From: Pseudomonas sp. C2B4
GTDB lineage: Bacteria; Pseudomonadota; Gammaproteobacteria; Pseudomonadales; Pseudomonadaceae
Assembly (NCBI RefSeq): GCF_013359695.1
Contig: NZ_JABFMU010000003.1
Span: 29,553-93,552 of the forward strand
Reading direction: 5' to 3'
Length of the DNA: 64,000 bases
The translations under genes were made by a program, and so were the position numbers. Within the stretch, counting starts at the first letter, position 1. Every line of letters begins with the position of its first letter. The notes under the pieces are model-generated. The model ran no database searches. It was not told the DNA's origin and worked only from the letters and a program-made list of their open reading frames with translations. Shown in pieces: positions 1 through 10,677 of the stretch.

Positions 1-3
1 CTT

Positions 4-98
4 CCTGTGGGAGCGAGCCTGCTCGCGAAGGCGGCGACACACCCAGCATTGATGTGACTGACACACCGCTTTCGCGAGCAGGCTCGCTCCCACAGGGA
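4..98. repeat. REPIN, type A (two inverted REP palindromes)
   Basis: A REP palindrome (GTGGGAGCGAGCCTGCTCGC) is followed about 40 bases later by its inverted copy. The loop contains GTGACTGACACACCGC, which recurs almost unchanged at 5628 and 36657. This is the architecture described as REPIN in fluorescent pseudomonads, elements mobilised in trans by a RAYT transposase. No RAYT gene lies in this window. It sits upstream of prmA. Confidence 0.9.
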
Positions 99-228
99 TA
101 ATTGCAATTCCGAGACCGTGCAGAAGCTGCAAGCCAAGCCACTCCCACAAACCCTCCGCGCTCGCGTAAACTTGCGCGCTTCTCGCAGCCCGCTAGGCTG
201 CAATCAATATTTTTCAAAGGTGCCCGCC

Positions 229-1107
229 ATGCCTTGGCTGCAAGTCCGTCTCGCCATCAGCCCAGAACAAGCCGAAACCTACGAAGACGCTTTTCTTGAA
301 GTGGGCGCTGTCTCGGTGACCTTCATGGACGCCGAAGACCAGCCGATCTTCGAGCCGGAACTCAATACCACCCCCCTGTGGTCACACACCCATCTGCTGG
401 CCCTGTTCGAAGGAGGCACCGAGCCCGGCCCGGTACTGGCCCACCTGGAATTGCTGACCGGCAGCCCGCTGCCCGAGCATCACAGCGAAGTGATCGAAGA
501 CCAGGATTGGGAACGCAGCTGGATGGACGGTTTCCAGCCAATGCGCTTCGGTCAGCGCCTGTGGATCGTGCCGAGCTGGCACGCCGCGCCCGAGCCTGAC
601 GCCGTGAATCTGTTGCTGGATCCGGGCCTGGCGTTCGGCACCGGCACTCACCCGACCACCGCGCTGTGCCTGGAATGGCTCGACGGCCAGGACCTCAAGG
701 ACTGCAACGTCCTCGACTTCGGCTGCGGTTCGGGCATCCTCGCGATTGCCGCCCTGCTGCTCGGCGCCAAACACGCCGTGGGCACCGACATCGACGTGCA
801 GGCGCTGGAAGCCTCTCGCGACAACGCCGGGCGCAACAATATTGCCGAACACCTGTTCCCGCTATACCTGCCGGAAGATCTGCCACAGGTTCAGGCCGAC
901 GTGCTGGTGGCCAACATCCTCGCTGGCCCGCTGGTGTCCCTGGCACCGCAGCTGTCCGGACTGGTCAAATCCGGCGGTCGCCTGGCACTCTCGGGCATCC
1001 TCGCCGAGCAAGGAGACGAGGTTGCAGCGGCCTACGCCAAGGACTTCGATCTGGACCCGATCGCCAATCGCGATGGCTGGGTGCGAATTACAGGCCGTCG
1101 GCGCTAG
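229..1107 (+). CDS. prmA: Ribosomal protein L11 methyltransferase
   Basis: The 292-residue product matches PrmA, the cytoplasmic SAM-dependent enzyme that trimethylates ribosomal protein L11. The N-terminal substrate-recognition part begins [10 protein letters not shown]. The C-terminal class I methyltransferase fold has the family motif FGTGTHPTT and the SAM-binding DFGCGSG loop. The frame is open further upstream from 118, but the start at 229 has an AAAGG ribosome binding site 8-9 bases before it and gives the usual family N-terminus, so it is preferred. The next gene starts 30 bases downstream, so co-transcription is likely. The order prmA / DUF3426 gene / dusB / fis is conserved in P. 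aeruginosa (PA4850-PA4853, from memory). Confidence 0.96.
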   Translation: MPWLQVRLAISPEQAETYEDAFLEVGAVSVTFMDAEDQPIFEPELNTTPLWSHTHLLALFEGGTEPGPVLAHLELLTGSPLPEHHSEVIEDQDWERSWMDGFQPMRFGQRLWIVPSWHAAPEPDAVNLLLDPGLAFGTGTHPTTALCLEWLDGQDLKDCNVLDFGCGSGILAIAALLLGAKHAVGTDIDVQALEASRDNAGRNNIAEHLFPLYLPEDLPQVQADVLVANILAGPLVSLAPQLSGLVKSGGRLALSGILAEQGDEVAAAYAKDFDLDPIANRDGWVRITGRRR

Positions 1108-1137
1108 AATGAACGCCTGCATAGACCGGATCGCCGC

Positions 1138-2412
1138 ATGACCGACAGCTTCGTCACCCAGTGCCCGCATTGCCAAACCAGCTTCCGCGTCAGCCATGCT
1201 CAGTTGAGCGTGGCTCGCGGTGTCGTTCGCTGTGGCTCATGCCTGCAGGTGTTCAACGCTGCCAAGCAATTGCTTGAACAAGCCGGCAAAGAGCCCGTCG
1301 CGCCTGTCGCGCCGGCCAATGTCGAGACGCCGGCTCCCGCAGAGCCCCGGGCCATCAGCCAAAAACAATGGTCCGCTCAGGAGCTGGATCTGGACAGTCT
1401 CGATCTCGACGAAGAACTCGCCCGACTCGAGCAGCGTGAAATCCAGCCGACCACCGAGTTCGGCCGGCACCGGGAAGACACCCTCAGTGCACGCCGCGAC
1501 AGCGCCGACATCGACGAAGAGCCCTGGACTTCCGACAGCCTGTTCAGCGAATCGGCGGCGGACCGAGCGCAAGCCGTCAACGACCTTGACGACCTCGATA
1601 CGCTCGACGCTCTCGAAACTTTAAACACTGCCGAACCGGTCGATGAACCGGGCAGTTTGCTCGCGCGCACAGAACCATCGCTCTCACTGGAGCCGGTGGA
1701 GCTGGACGACGAACCGCAGCCACCGCAACTGCGCCTGCATGATCCGCTCGACGCCCCGCTACATCACGAGCGCCTGTCGGCGACGCCAACCGACGAAATG
1801 GATGAGGTCCTGCCTTCGGCCGAGCCGCTTCGCAAACGACGCGAACGCAGCGAACCAGGGGTTCGCGCCGACGTACTGCAGGACCTGACCGATGATCCGC
1901 TGCAACTGGACTGGCAAAAACGCCGTTCGCCATGGGGTCGCCGACTCTTCTGGCTGCTGCTGATCCTGCTCGGCGCCGGCGCGCTTGTCGGCCAGTATGT
2001 CGCCTACCACTTTGACGAAATGGCGCGCCAGGACCAGTTTCGCCCCTGGTTCCAGCAACTGTGCCCGCAAATCGGTTGCACCGTGCCATCCAAGGTCGAC
2101 ATTGCGAAAATCAAAAGCAGCAACCTGGTGGTCCGCAGCCACCCGGAGTTCAGCGGCGCGCTGGTGGTCGATGCAATCATCTATAACCGAGCGCCCTTCT
2201 CCCAGCCCTTCCCGCTGCTGGAGCTGCGTTTTGCCGACCTCAACGGCCACCTGATCGCCAGCCGTCGCTTCAAGCCCGGCGAATACCTCAACGGCGACCT
2301 CGAAGGCATGGTGGAAATGCCTCCGCAAACGCCGATCCACATCGCGCTGGACATTCTCGATCCGGGCGCCAAAGCGGTGAACTACAGCCTGAGCTTCCAC
2401 TCGCCCGAGTGA
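1138..2412 (+). CDS. DUF3426 zinc-ribbon single-pass membrane protein
   Basis: The 424-residue protein starts with an MJ0042-type zinc ribbon, CPHC near residue 9 and CGSC near residue 32. A long acidic low-complexity linker (roughly 60-260) rich in Asp-Leu repeats such as LDLDSLDLDE follows. One transmembrane helix lies at about residues 268-290, preceded by the basic RRSPWGRR. The C-terminal DUF3426 domain (about 300-424) would lie in the periplasm. The family is widespread in gamma- and beta-proteobacteria and has no established function. An N-terminal zinc finger inside the cell and a periplasmic domain suggest a signalling or envelope role, which is inference. It follows prmA closely and is probably in the same transcript. 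Confidence 0.88.
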   Translation: MTDSFVTQCPHCQTSFRVSHAQLSVARGVVRCGSCLQVFNAAKQLLEQAGKEPVAPVAPANVETPAPAEPRAISQKQWSAQELDLDSLDLDEELARLEQREIQPTTEFGRHREDTLSARRDSADIDEEPWTSDSLFSESAADRAQAVNDLDDLDTLDALETLNTAEPVDEPGSLLARTEPSLSLEPVELDDEPQPPQLRLHDPLDAPLHHERLSATPTDEMDEVLPSAEPLRKRRERSEPGVRADVLQDLTDDPLQLDWQKRRSPWGRRLFWLLLILLGAGALVGQYVAYHFDEMARQDQFRPWFQQLCPQIGCTVPSKVDIAKIKSSNLVVRSHPEFSGALVVDAIIYNRAPFSQPFPLLELRFADLNGHLIASRRFKPGEYLNGDLEGMVEMPPQTPIHIALDILDPGAKAVNYSLSFHSPE

Positions 2413-2597
2413 AACGATTCACTGATCGCCAATTGACGACGGCCTTCTGACGTCGCTCGCCTGGACCAAACCGCTGGCGATAACAGAATAACTGTTCAGA
2501 TTTTGTTCAATTCAGCCTTTATCCAGTCATCGAGAGCGGGTATCATGCCAACCCTTTTTCGAACTCTCATGATCCGGCCCCACAACAGGGAAGTCCT

Positions 2598-3608
2598 ATG
2601 TCGGCGGTACGCATCGGTCCATACACATTAAATAACAGCTTGATTCTCGCTCCCATGGCGGGCGTCACCGACCAGCCCTTTCGTCAGCTGTGCAAACGAT
2701 TGGGCGCGGGGCTAGTAGTCTCGGAAATGGTCACCAGCGACATGAGTTTGTGGAACACCCGCAAGTCGCGGATGCGCATGATCCACGAAGGTGATCCCGA
2801 GCCACGCTCGGTACAGATCGCCGGAGGCGACGCGCAGATGTTGGCGGATGCGGCCCGGGCCAACGTTGAACTGGGCGCGCAGATTATTGATATCAACATG
2901 GGCTGTCCGGCAAAGAAGGTCTGTAACAAGGCTGCCGGGTCCGCACTGTTGAAGGATGAAGCACTGGTAACCGAGATCCTGCAGGCTGTCGTGGCTGCGG
3001 TCGATGTGCCGGTTACCCTGAAGATCCGTACCGGCTGGGACCGGGACAACAAGAATGGCCTGACGGTGGCGAAGATCGCCGAACAGGCAGGCATTACGGC
3101 GCTTGCGGTCCACGGCCGCACCCGTGCCGACCTGTACACCGGTGAAGCCGAGTACGACACCATTGCCGCCATCAAGCAGGCAGTGTCGATGCCGGTCTTC
3201 GCCAACGGCGATATCGACTCGCCGGAAAAGGCCCGATACGTGCTCGACGCGACCGGTGCCGACGGCCTGCTGATTGGCCGGGCCGCCCAGGGGCGGCCAT
3301 GGATTTTTCGTGAGATCGACCATTTCCTGCGTACCGGCGAGAAGCTCCCGGCGCTGGAACTGATCGAGGTGGAACGCATTCTGCTAGAGCATCTGGCTGC
3401 GCTGCACGCCTTCTATGGAGACGTGATGGGCGTACGCATTGCTCGAAAGCATGTGGGCTGGTATCTCGCAACCTTGCCGGGCGCCAGGGAGTTTCGCGCC
3501 CACTTCAATCGTTTGGAAGATACGGAAGCACAATGCGCCAACGTTCAGGGCTTCTTCGCCGAACGTTACAAGAGCCTGACAGGGGACGGAGAGTGGGTGG
3601 CCGCATGA
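2598..3608 (+). CDS. dusB: tRNA-dihydrouridine synthase B
   Basis: The 336-residue flavoprotein reduces specific uridines of the tRNA D-loop to dihydrouridine using FMN and NADPH. The TIM-barrel start reads [13 protein letters not shown]. The signature with the catalytic cysteine is NMGCPAKKV, near residue 100. Phosphate-binding glycines appear in the [13 protein letters not shown] segment. The start is supported by CAGGGAAG seven bases upstream. It overlaps the start of fis by four bases, the classic dusB-fis operon of gamma-proteobacteria, in which dusB is the leader gene and transcript level follows growth rate. Confidence 0.96.
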   Translation: MSAVRIGPYTLNNSLILAPMAGVTDQPFRQLCKRLGAGLVVSEMVTSDMSLWNTRKSRMRMIHEGDPEPRSVQIAGGDAQMLADAARANVELGAQIIDINMGCPAKKVCNKAAGSALLKDEALVTEILQAVVAAVDVPVTLKIRTGWDRDNKNGLTVAKIAEQAGITALAVHGRTRADLYTGEAEYDTIAAIKQAVSMPVFANGDIDSPEKARYVLDATGADGLLIGRAAQGRPWIFREIDHFLRTGEKLPALELIEVERILLEHLAALHAFYGDVMGVRIARKHVGWYLATLPGAREFRAHFNRLEDTEAQCANVQGFFAERYKSLTGDGEWVAA

Positions 3609-3925
3609 CGATGATGACCGAGACTTTAGTGAGTGGAACGACACCCGTGAGCGACAACGTAAATTTGAAACAGCACCTCAATACCCCAAGCGAAGAGGGT
3701 CAGACCCTTCGCGGGAGTGTCGAGAAAGCGCTGCACAATTATTTCGCCCACCTTGAGGGCGCTGCCGTCACGGATGTGTACAACCTGGTGCTCTCCGAAG
3801 TCGAGGCCCCCCTGCTCGAGTGCGTGATGAACTACGTCAAGGGCAACCAGACCAAGGCCAGCGAGATGCTCGGGCTGAACCGAGGCACGCTGCGCAAGAA
3901 ACTCAAGCAGTACGATTTGCTGTAA
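3605..3925 (+). CDS. fis: DNA-binding protein Fis
   Basis: A 106-residue homologue of Fis, the nucleoid protein that bends DNA, activates rRNA promoters and helps recombination. The C-terminal helix-turn-helix [20 protein letters not shown] is nearly invariant. The N-terminal part is longer and more divergent than in E. coli (98 residues). The open frame extends back to 3533, but the start at 3605 overlaps the end of dusB and matches the known Pseudomonas protein length. An intrinsic terminator follows at 3943. Confidence 0.95.
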   Translation: MTMMTETLVSGTTPVSDNVNLKQHLNTPSEEGQTLRGSVEKALHNYFAHLEGAAVTDVYNLVLSEVEAPLLECVMNYVKGNQTKASEMLGLNRGTLRKKLKQYDLL

Positions 3926-3942
3926 GCATTCAATCAAACCAG

Positions 3943-3975
3943 AAAGGCGCCCGCGTAAAACCGGTCGCCTTTTTT
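3943..3975 (+). terminator. Rho-independent terminator after fis
   Basis: The stem AAAGGCG pairs with CGCCTTT across a loop of about 16 bases, and the 3' arm runs directly into a T-run. It ends the dusB-fis transcript and lies 31 bases before the purH start. Confidence 0.75.
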
Positions 3976-4006
3976 GCTGACTCCTTTGCTTTTGATGGAA
4001 ATTGAG

Positions 4007-5614
4007 ATGACCGACCAGACTACCCGCCTGCCGATCCGCCGCGCCTTGATCAGCGTTTCCGACAAGACCGGGATCCTCGAATTCGCCAAAGAGCTCGAAG
4101 CCCTGGGCGTCGAGATCCTCTCCACCGGCGGAACGTTCAAGCTGCTGCGGGACAATGGCGTTGCCGCCGTGGAAGTCGCTGATTACACCGGCTTCGCGGA
4201 AATGATGGACGGTCGGGTGAAAACCCTGCACCCGAAAATCCACGGTGGGATCCTCGGTCGTCGCGGTATCGACGACGCCATCATGAATGAGCACGGCATC
4301 AAGCCGATCGACCTGGTAGCGGTCAACCTCTACCCGTTCGAAGCCACCATCAACAAGCCAGGCTGCGACCTGCCGACCGCGATCGAGAACATCGACATCG
4401 GCGGCCCGACCATGGTCCGTTCGGCTGCCAAGAACCACAAAGACGTGGCCATCGTGGTCAATGCCAGCGACTACGCCAACGTGCTGGAAAACCTCAAGGC
4501 CGGCGGCCTGACCTACGCCCAGCGTTTCGACCTGATGCTCAAGGCGTTCGAACACACCGCCGCCTACGACGGCATGATCGCGAACTACATGGGCACCGTG
4601 AACCAGGCCGCTGACACCCTCAGCACAGAAGGTCGCAGCGAATTCCCGCGCACCTTCAACAGCCAGTTCATCAAGGCCCAGGAAATGCGCTACGGCGAGA
4701 ACCCGCACCAGAGTGCGGCGTTCTACGTGGAAGCCAAGCCTGCCGAAGTCGGTATCGCCACCGCGACCCAACTGCAAGGCAAGGAACTGTCGTACAACAA
4801 CGTGGCCGACACCGATGCCGCGCTGGAATGCGTGAAGAGCTTCGTCAAGCCGGCCTGCGTAATCGTCAAGCACGCCAATCCGTGCGGCGTGGCCGTCAGC
4901 CCGGATGCCGAAGGCGGTATCCGCAAGGCCTACGACCTGGCCTACGCCACCGACACCGAATCGGCATTCGGCGGCATCATCGCCTTCAACCGCGAACTGG
5001 ATGCTGAAACCGCCAAGGCCATCGTCGAGCGTCAGTTCGTCGAAGTGATCATTGCTCCAAGCGTCAGTGAAGAAGCCCGTGCCATCGTGGCTGCAAAAGC
5101 CAACGTACGCCTGCTGGCCTGCGGCGAGTGGTCGGCGGATCGCGCCGCTGCCTGGGACTACAAGCGCGTCAACGGTGGCCTGCTGGTGCAGAGCCGCGAT
5201 ATCGGCATGATCGGCGCCGATGACCTGAAAATCGTGACCAAGCGTGCACCGACCGAACAAGAAGTCCACGACCTGATCTTCGCCTGGAAAGTGGCCAAGT
5301 ACGTCAAGTCCAACGCCATCGTCTACGCCAAGAATCGTCAGACCATCGGCGTCGGCGCAGGCCAGATGAGCCGCGTGAACTCGGCGCGCATTGCCGCGAT
5401 CAAGGCCGAACACGCTGGCTTGCAGGTACAGGGTGCAGTCATGGCATCCGACGCGTTCTTCCCGTTCCGCGACGGTATCGACAACGCGGCCAAGGTCGGT
5501 ATCACTGCAGTGATCCAGCCGGGCGGCTCGATGCGTGATAACGAAGTGATTGCTGCGGCAGACGAGGCCGGCATCGCAATGGTTTTCACCGGCATGCGCC
5601 ACTTCCGTCACTGA
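4007..5614 (+). CDS. purH: Bifunctional AICAR formyltransferase / IMP cyclohydrolase
   Basis: The 535-residue enzyme catalyses the last two steps of de novo IMP synthesis. The N-terminal MGS-like cyclohydrolase domain (about 1-150) begins [12 protein letters not shown]. The C-terminal formyltransferase domain contains MRYGENPHQ, the catalytic KHANPCG and ESAFGGIIA. The frame is open from 3974 but [12 protein letters not shown] at 4007 is the family start, and the upstream residues are encoded by the terminator tail. A REPIN separates it from purD, which acts earlier in the same pathway. The pair purH-purD is conserved in order in P. aeruginosa. Confidence 0.97.
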   Translation: MTDQTTRLPIRRALISVSDKTGILEFAKELEALGVEILSTGGTFKLLRDNGVAAVEVADYTGFAEMMDGRVKTLHPKIHGGILGRRGIDDAIMNEHGIKPIDLVAVNLYPFEATINKPGCDLPTAIENIDIGGPTMVRSAAKNHKDVAIVVNASDYANVLENLKAGGLTYAQRFDLMLKAFEHTAAYDGMIANYMGTVNQAADTLSTEGRSEFPRTFNSQFIKAQEMRYGENPHQSAAFYVEAKPAEVGIATATQLQGKELSYNNVADTDAALECVKSFVKPACVIVKHANPCGVAVSPDAEGGIRKAYDLAYATDTESAFGGIIAFNRELDAETAKAIVERQFVEVIIAPSVSEEARAIVAAKANVRLLACGEWSADRAAAWDYKRVNGGLLVQSRDIGMIGADDLKIVTKRAPTEQEVHDLIFAWKVAKYVKSNAIVYAKNRQTIGVGAGQMSRVNSARIAAIKAEHAGLQVQGAVMASDAFFPFRDGIDNAAKVGITAVIQPGGSMRDNEVIAAADEAGIAMVFTGMRHFRH

Positions 5615-5627
5615 TACACCGATCAAC

Positions 5628-5716
5628 TGTGGGAGCGAGCCTGCTCGCGAAGACGGCGGCACATTCAAAAATGATGTGACTGATACACCGCTTTCGCGAG
5701 CAGGCTCGCTCCCACG
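5628..5716. repeat. REPIN, type A, between purH and purD
   Basis: Same arrangement and nearly the same loop (GTGACTGATACACCGC) as the element at 4-98. It begins 14 bases after the purH stop and ends about 50 bases before purD, so it probably lies inside the purHD transcript and would fold into two hairpins in RNA. Confidence 0.9.
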
Positions 5717-5767
5717 GAAAAGCAGCTTCAGTGCTGCCTCCAGAATTAGCGTCACGAGGTTTTTGAA

Positions 5768-7063
5768 ATGAATGTTTTGATCATTGGCAGCGGTGGCCGT
5801 GAACACGCCCTGGCCTGGAAAGTGGCTCAGGATCCGCGCGTGCAGAAAGTGTTCGTGGCACCGGGCAATGCCGGCACCGCCATCGAAGCCAAATGCGAGA
5901 ACGTTGCCATCGACGTCCTGGCCTTGGAACAGTTGGCCGACTTCGCCGAGAAGAACGTTTCCCTGACCATCGTCGGCCCGGAAGTACCGCTCGTCGCTGG
6001 CGTCGTTGACCTGTTCCGTTCCCGTGGCCTGGACTGCTTCGGTCCGACCGCTGGCGCTGCACAGCTGGAAGGTTCGAAAGCGTTCACCAAGGACTTCCTC
6101 GCGCGCCACAAGATCCCGACTGCCGACTACCAGAACTTCACCGAGATCGAGCCAGCCCTGGCTTACCTGCGTGAAAAAGGTGCGCCGATCGTGATCAAGG
6201 CCGATGGCCTGGCCGCCGGCAAAGGCGTGATCGTCGCCATGACCCTGGCCGAAGCCGAAGACGCCGTGCGCGACATGCTGGCGGGCAATGCCTTCGGCGA
6301 CGCCGGTTCGCGTGTTGTGATCGAAGAGTTCCTGGACGGCGAAGAAGCCAGCTTCATTGTCATGGTCGACGGCAAGAATGTCCTGCCGATGGCCACCAGT
6401 CAGGACCACAAGCGCGTCGGCGACGGTGACACCGGCCCGAACACCGGTGGCATGGGTGCCTACTCCCCTGCTCCGGTAGTCACCAGTGAAGTTCACAAGC
6501 GCGTCATGGACCTGGTGATCTGGCCGACGGTTCGCGGCATGGCCGAAGAAGGAAACGTCTACACTGGTTTCCTGTACGCGGGCCTGATGATCGACAAGGC
6601 TGGTAACCCAAAAGTTATCGAATTCAACTGCCGTTTCGGCGACCCTGAGACCCAACCTGTCATGCTGCGCTTGCAGTCGAGTCTGGTACTGCTGGTCGAA
6701 GCGGCCCTGGCACAGGCATTGGACAAGGTTGAGGCACAATGGGATCCACGTCCGAGCGTCGGTATCGTACTGGCCGCGGGCGGCTATCCTGGTGACTACG
6801 CCAAGGGCGCGGCCATCAAGGGCCTGGATGCAGCGGCGGCACTGGAAGGCAAAGTGTTCCACGCCGGTACCGCACTCAAGGACGGTCAAGTTGTGACGGC
6901 CGGTGGTCGGGTGCTTTGCGCCACCGCCATGGGCGCCAGCGTCGATGCCGCTCAACAGCAGGCATACAAACTGGCGGCCAATATTGATTGGGAAGGCTGT
7001 TTCTACCGCAAGGACATTGGCTACCGTGCCATTGCCCGCGAGCGTGGCGAAAATCAGGAATAA
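5768..7063 (+). CDS. purD: Phosphoribosylamine-glycine ligase
   Basis: The 431-residue GAR synthetase joins phosphoribosylamine and glycine with ATP in step two of purine synthesis. The N-terminal fold starts IGSGGREHALAWK, followed by GPEVPL. The ATP-grasp domain has VIKADGLAAGKGV near residue 145 and the metal-binding CRFGDPETQ near residue 290. A GAGG ribosome binding site lies eight bases before the ATG. The length equals that of characterised orthologues. It is followed by retS, as in P. aeruginosa (PA4855-PA4856). Confidence 0.97.
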   Translation: MNVLIIGSGGREHALAWKVAQDPRVQKVFVAPGNAGTAIEAKCENVAIDVLALEQLADFAEKNVSLTIVGPEVPLVAGVVDLFRSRGLDCFGPTAGAAQLEGSKAFTKDFLARHKIPTADYQNFTEIEPALAYLREKGAPIVIKADGLAAGKGVIVAMTLAEAEDAVRDMLAGNAFGDAGSRVVIEEFLDGEEASFIVMVDGKNVLPMATSQDHKRVGDGDTGPNTGGMGAYSPAPVVTSEVHKRVMDLVIWPTVRGMAEEGNVYTGFLYAGLMIDKAGNPKVIEFNCRFGDPETQPVMLRLQSSLVLLVEAALAQALDKVEAQWDPRPSVGIVLAAGGYPGDYAKGAAIKGLDAAAALEGKVFHAGTALKDGQVVTAGGRVLCATAMGASVDAAQQQAYKLAANIDWEGCFYRKDIGYRAIARERGENQE

Positions 7064-7079
7064 GCTACCCATTCGGCCG

Positions 7080-7102
7080 GGCAGGGGCTTTGAGCCCTTG
7101 CC
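7080..7102 (+). terminator. Stem-loop after purD, possible weak terminator
   Basis: GCAGGGGCT pairs with AGCCCTTGC around a three-base loop, 18 bases after the purD stop. No T-run follows, so it may act with Rho, stabilise the purD mRNA 3' end, or be fortuitous. Confidence 0.35.
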
Positions 7103-7162
7103 TGACTATTCCGGCGCCGCGCATAGTTATATTCTGGCATTAACCTACGAAGGGATTTCGCC

Positions 7163-9940
7163 GTGCGCTGGCTCAGGATTGCCATAGGTTTCACCGTCAC
7201 CCTGCTGACCTTGCTCTGCATGGTCCCGGCTCAGGCTGGGCAAGGCAGTGGCTTGGCGGTATTGCTCGACGAACAGGGCGACCTGCAACTGAGCGATATC
7301 CGCTCCGCCCGTTACACCAACCAATTCAGCCCTATCGATCTCGAGCGCATCACCGCAGCCGAGCCCGACGGCGCACTCTGGCTGCGTTTCCGCCTCGCAC
7401 CCGGCAAGCATGAACAGTTGCTGAGGGTGTTCGCACCCGACCTGCTGCAACTCAACATGTATGTGCTGAACGGCGACAAGCTGATCGATCAGTCGAGTAC
7501 CGGCAACAAACAGCCTCAGACCGAGCGGCCACTGCCCAGCAGCGACTTCATGCTGCCGTTACCGCAAAGCGACAAACCACTCGACGTTTACCTGCGCCTG
7601 GTCTCCGAACACCAGTTGCGCCCCTACATCACCCTGCAGTCTGCCGTCATGACCGCGGCCAGCCAGAACCAGTCGCTGATCTACGGCCTCCTGCTGGGCT
7701 GCGTCGGCATGCTGATCCTGCACAACCTCATCCGCTATGCCTACACCCGCTCGCGCAGCAGTCTCTGGCTGGCAGCCTGCGAAGCGCTGCTGATGCTAAG
7801 CCTGGTGCTGCTGTTGAATCTGGCGGGGGCCTGGCTACCGCATTGGCAAGCCTTGCAAACGCCGGGTGCCTACCTCGCCTTGTTACTGACAGCCCCTTGC
7901 GGCCTGATGTTCGCCTATCGTTTCTTCGCGCCGCTTGGCCCGCACCCGCTGAATAAACTGCTACTGGGCGAAATCCTGCTCATCACGATCTGCGGCCTGT
8001 TGCTGCTGTTCGTCAATACACTGCCGCTGAACATCATCACTTACGGCCTGGTCGCCCTTGCAGGCCTGAGCATGTTGTTCATCAGCGCCTATCACTGGCA
8101 GAAAGGCTATCGCCCGGCGCGGCTCTTTGTGGCCGCCATGGTGGCATTCAACCTCGGAACGCTGATTATCCTGCCCGCACTGCTGGGGCTGACCCTGATC
8201 GAACCCCATGGCCTGATCACCACCCTGTTGGCATTCATCTGCATCAGCGGCCTGTTGATGAGCATCGCCCTGAGCGAGCGCCAGCGCCGCATCACCGAAG
8301 ATCGCTTCAGCATCAGCCGTGACCTGGCAGCCAGCAACGCCGAGATCAACGCCAAGGCCGAATTCCTGGCGAAGATCAGCCACGAGATCCGCACTCCGAT
8401 GAATGGCGTGCTGGGCATGACCGAACTGTTGCTGGGTACACCGCTCTCGGTGAAACAGCGCGACTATGTACAGACTATCCATAGCGCCGGCAACGAACTA
8501 CTGACGCTGATCAACGAAATCCTCGATATCTCCAAACTCGAGTCCGGACAGATCGAACTCGACGATGTGCAGTTCGATCTCAACGCGCTGATCGAAGATT
8601 GCCTCAGCATCTTCCGCGCCAAGGCCGAGCAACAGAACGTCGAGCTGATCAGCTTCATCCAGCCGCAAGTACCGCGAGTCATCAGCGGTGACCCGACACG
8701 CCTGCGCCAAACCCTGTTGAGCCTGCTTGAAAACGCCCTGAAAAAAACCGACGAAGGCGAAATCCTGATCGTCGTCGCGCTCGACGAGCGCAGTGCAAAG
8801 CCGCGCCTGCGCATCGCTGTACAGGACAGCGGCGAACCGATGGATGCCGAGGAACGCGATGCGCTGATGCACGCCGAACTCCACAGCAAGCACTTCCTCT
8901 CAGCCAACCGCCTGGGGGGCAATCTGGGGCTGGTGATCGCCCGCCAGCTGATTCGCCTGATGCAAGGCGAGTTCGGTATCAAGAGTGGCAGCAACCAAGG
9001 CAGCACCTTATGGCTGACCTTGCCATTGGACCCTGATCGACTCGAGCACCCGACCTCAGACCTCGATGGCCCGCTGCAAGGCGCACGGGTACTGGTGGTG
9101 GACGACAACGACACCTGTCGCAAGGTCCTGGTGCAGCAGTGCAGCGCCTGGGGCCTGAACGTCAGCGCCGTTCCATCCGGCAAGGAGGCGCTGGCGCTGC
9201 TGCGCACCAAGGCACACTTGCGTGACTATTTCGACGTGGTGCTGCTGGACCAGAACATGCCTGGCATGACCGGCATGCAGCTGGCGGCCAAGATCAAGGA
9301 AGACCCGAGCCTGAACCACGACATCCTGCTGATCATGCTCACTGGCATCAGCAATGCCCCGAGCAAAATCATCGCGCGCAACTCGGGAATCAAACGCATC
9401 CTCGCCAAGCCGGTGGCCGGCTACACCCTCAAAACGACCCTGGCCGATGAGCTGAACCAACGAAACAAGGGCCATGCGGTCGTGCAGCAACTGCCTTCCG
9501 GCCCGACACTGCCGATCAAGGTGCCCAGCGACTTCCGCATTCTGGTAGCCGAAGACAACAGCATCTCGACCAAGGTGATCCGCGGCATGTTGGGCAAGCT
9601 CAACCTGCAACCTGACACCGCCAGCAATGGCGAAGAAGCCTTGCAGGCAATGAAGGCCCAGCGTTACGACCTGGTGCTGATGGACTGCGAAATGCCGATC
9701 CTCGACGGCTTCTCCGCGACCCAGCAACTGCGCGCCTGGGAAGTGGGCAACCAGCGAACCCGTACTCCCGTGGTGGCATTGACCGCGCACATCCTGGCCG
9801 AACATAAGGAGCGCGCACGCCAGGCCGGCATGGACGGGCATATGGCCAAACCAGTCGAACTCTCACAGTTGCGTGAACTGATCGAGCACTGGGTGGCCCA
9901 GCGCGATCTACAGAACCGCACGGCGACATCAACGTCCTGA
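7163..9940 (+). CDS. retS: Hybrid sensor kinase RetS (regulator of exopolysaccharide and type III secretion)
   Basis: The 925-residue product has the RetS layout. It has a signal peptide (about 1-26), a periplasmic 7TMR-DISMED2 domain (about 30-160), seven transmembrane helices (about 175-370), a kinase core and two receiver domains. The H-box [11 protein letters not shown] places the histidine at 407. Receiver aspartates are D696 (LLDQNMPG) and D841 (LMDCEMPI). The ATP-lid G1 box reads DSGEPM instead of the usual DxGxGI, so ATP binding may be impaired. In P. aeruginosa RetS (942 residues) heterodimerises with GacS and restrains the GacA/Rsm switch between acute and chronic behaviour. Translation starts at a GTG with AAGGG eight bases upstream. 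Its place after purD matches PA4856. The orthology call rests on both architecture and synteny. Confidence 0.93.
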   Translation: MRWLRIAIGFTVTLLTLLCMVPAQAGQGSGLAVLLDEQGDLQLSDIRSARYTNQFSPIDLERITAAEPDGALWLRFRLAPGKHEQLLRVFAPDLLQLNMYVLNGDKLIDQSSTGNKQPQTERPLPSSDFMLPLPQSDKPLDVYLRLVSEHQLRPYITLQSAVMTAASQNQSLIYGLLLGCVGMLILHNLIRYAYTRSRSSLWLAACEALLMLSLVLLLNLAGAWLPHWQALQTPGAYLALLLTAPCGLMFAYRFFAPLGPHPLNKLLLGEILLITICGLLLLFVNTLPLNIITYGLVALAGLSMLFISAYHWQKGYRPARLFVAAMVAFNLGTLIILPALLGLTLIEPHGLITTLLAFICISGLLMSIALSERQRRITEDRFSISRDLAASNAEINAKAEFLAKISHEIRTPMNGVLGMTELLLGTPLSVKQRDYVQTIHSAGNELLTLINEILDISKLESGQIELDDVQFDLNALIEDCLSIFRAKAEQQNVELISFIQPQVPRVISGDPTRLRQTLLSLLENALKKTDEGEILIVVALDERSAKPRLRIAVQDSGEPMDAEERDALMHAELHSKHFLSANRLGGNLGLVIARQLIRLMQGEFGIKSGSNQGSTLWLTLPLDPDRLEHPTSDLDGPLQGARVLVVDDNDTCRKVLVQQCSAWGLNVSAVPSGKEALALLRTKAHLRDYFDVVLLDQNMPGMTGMQLAAKIKEDPSLNHDILLIMLTGISNAPSKIIARNSGIKRILAKPVAGYTLKTTLADELNQRNKGHAVVQQLPSGPTLPIKVPSDFRILVAEDNSISTKVIRGMLGKLNLQPDTASNGEEALQAMKAQRYDLVLMDCEMPILDGFSATQQLRAWEVGNQRTRTPVVALTAHILAEHKERARQAGMDGHMAKPVELSQLRELIEHWVAQRDLQNRTATSTS

Positions 9941-10001
9941 GCCGACAGACGCAACGCCTGATAGACTCCCCCACGACTTCCCTCGCCAGTGAGCCTGCAC
10001 C

Positions 10002-10598
10002 ATGCTCCACGTGTTGTTCAGTGTGTACCTGAAGATGCTGGTGCTCTATAGCCCGTTCTTCGTGTTGTCCTGCTTCATCAGCCTGACCCGCGGCTACTCG
10101 CGCAAGGAACAACGTCGACTGGCCTGGAAGGTGGCGATTGCCACGCTGGTCTCCAGTGTCTTGTTGTATCTGTTTGGCCGGATGATTTTCAGCGTCTTCG
10201 GCATCACCGTGGACGCGTTCCGAATTGGTGCCGGTAGCGTGCTGTTCATTTCGGCGCTGGGCATGGCCCAAGGCAAGTCGGCGGTACAGACCGACAACGT
10301 CCAGCAAGACGTGACCATCGTCCCGCTCACCATTCCGTTGACGGTCGGCCCCGGCACCATTGGTGCCTTGCTGGTAATGGGTGTGAGCCAGCCGCACTGG
10401 GACGACAAGCTCATGGCTATCGTGAGTATTGCCCTGGCCAGCTTTACAGTTGGCGTGGTGCTGTACCTGTCCAACCGTATCGAACGCATTGTTGGCGATC
10501 AGGGATTGCAGATTCTCAGCCGGTTGATGGGGTTGTTCGTGTGTGCGCTGGCGGCTCAGATTATCTTTACCGGTGTTAAGGGATATCTGGTTCCGTGA
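10002..10598 (+). CDS. MarC/NAAT-family inner-membrane protein
   Basis: The 198-residue protein has six hydrophobic helices and the MarC-family start VLYSPFFVLSCF. A central conserved loop carries VPLTIPLTVGPGTIGALLVM, typical of the family. MarC proteins were once linked to multiple antibiotic resistance, but a transport substrate has not been established for most members. The ATG lies 61 bases after retS, so it could be read from the retS transcript. Confidence 0.85.
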   Translation: MLHVLFSVYLKMLVLYSPFFVLSCFISLTRGYSRKEQRRLAWKVAIATLVSSVLLYLFGRMIFSVFGITVDAFRIGAGSVLFISALGMAQGKSAVQTDNVQQDVTIVPLTIPLTVGPGTIGALLVMGVSQPHWDDKLMAIVSIALASFTVGVVLYLSNRIERIVGDQGLQILSRLMGLFVCALAAQIIFTGVKGYLVP

Positions 10599-10677
10599 GT
10601 GAATATTATCAATGGATTGAAAGCGGCTTTCTTTGATCCAAATGAGGCCAATGACACTAAGTCATTGGCCCAGCTCT

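Noticed and set aside
3626..7072. 1148-codon open frame on the - strand across fis, purH and purD
   Set aside because: It is antisense to three well-supported genes. Long open frames on the opposite strand are common in GC-rich DNA with strong third-position bias, and its translation shows no domain.
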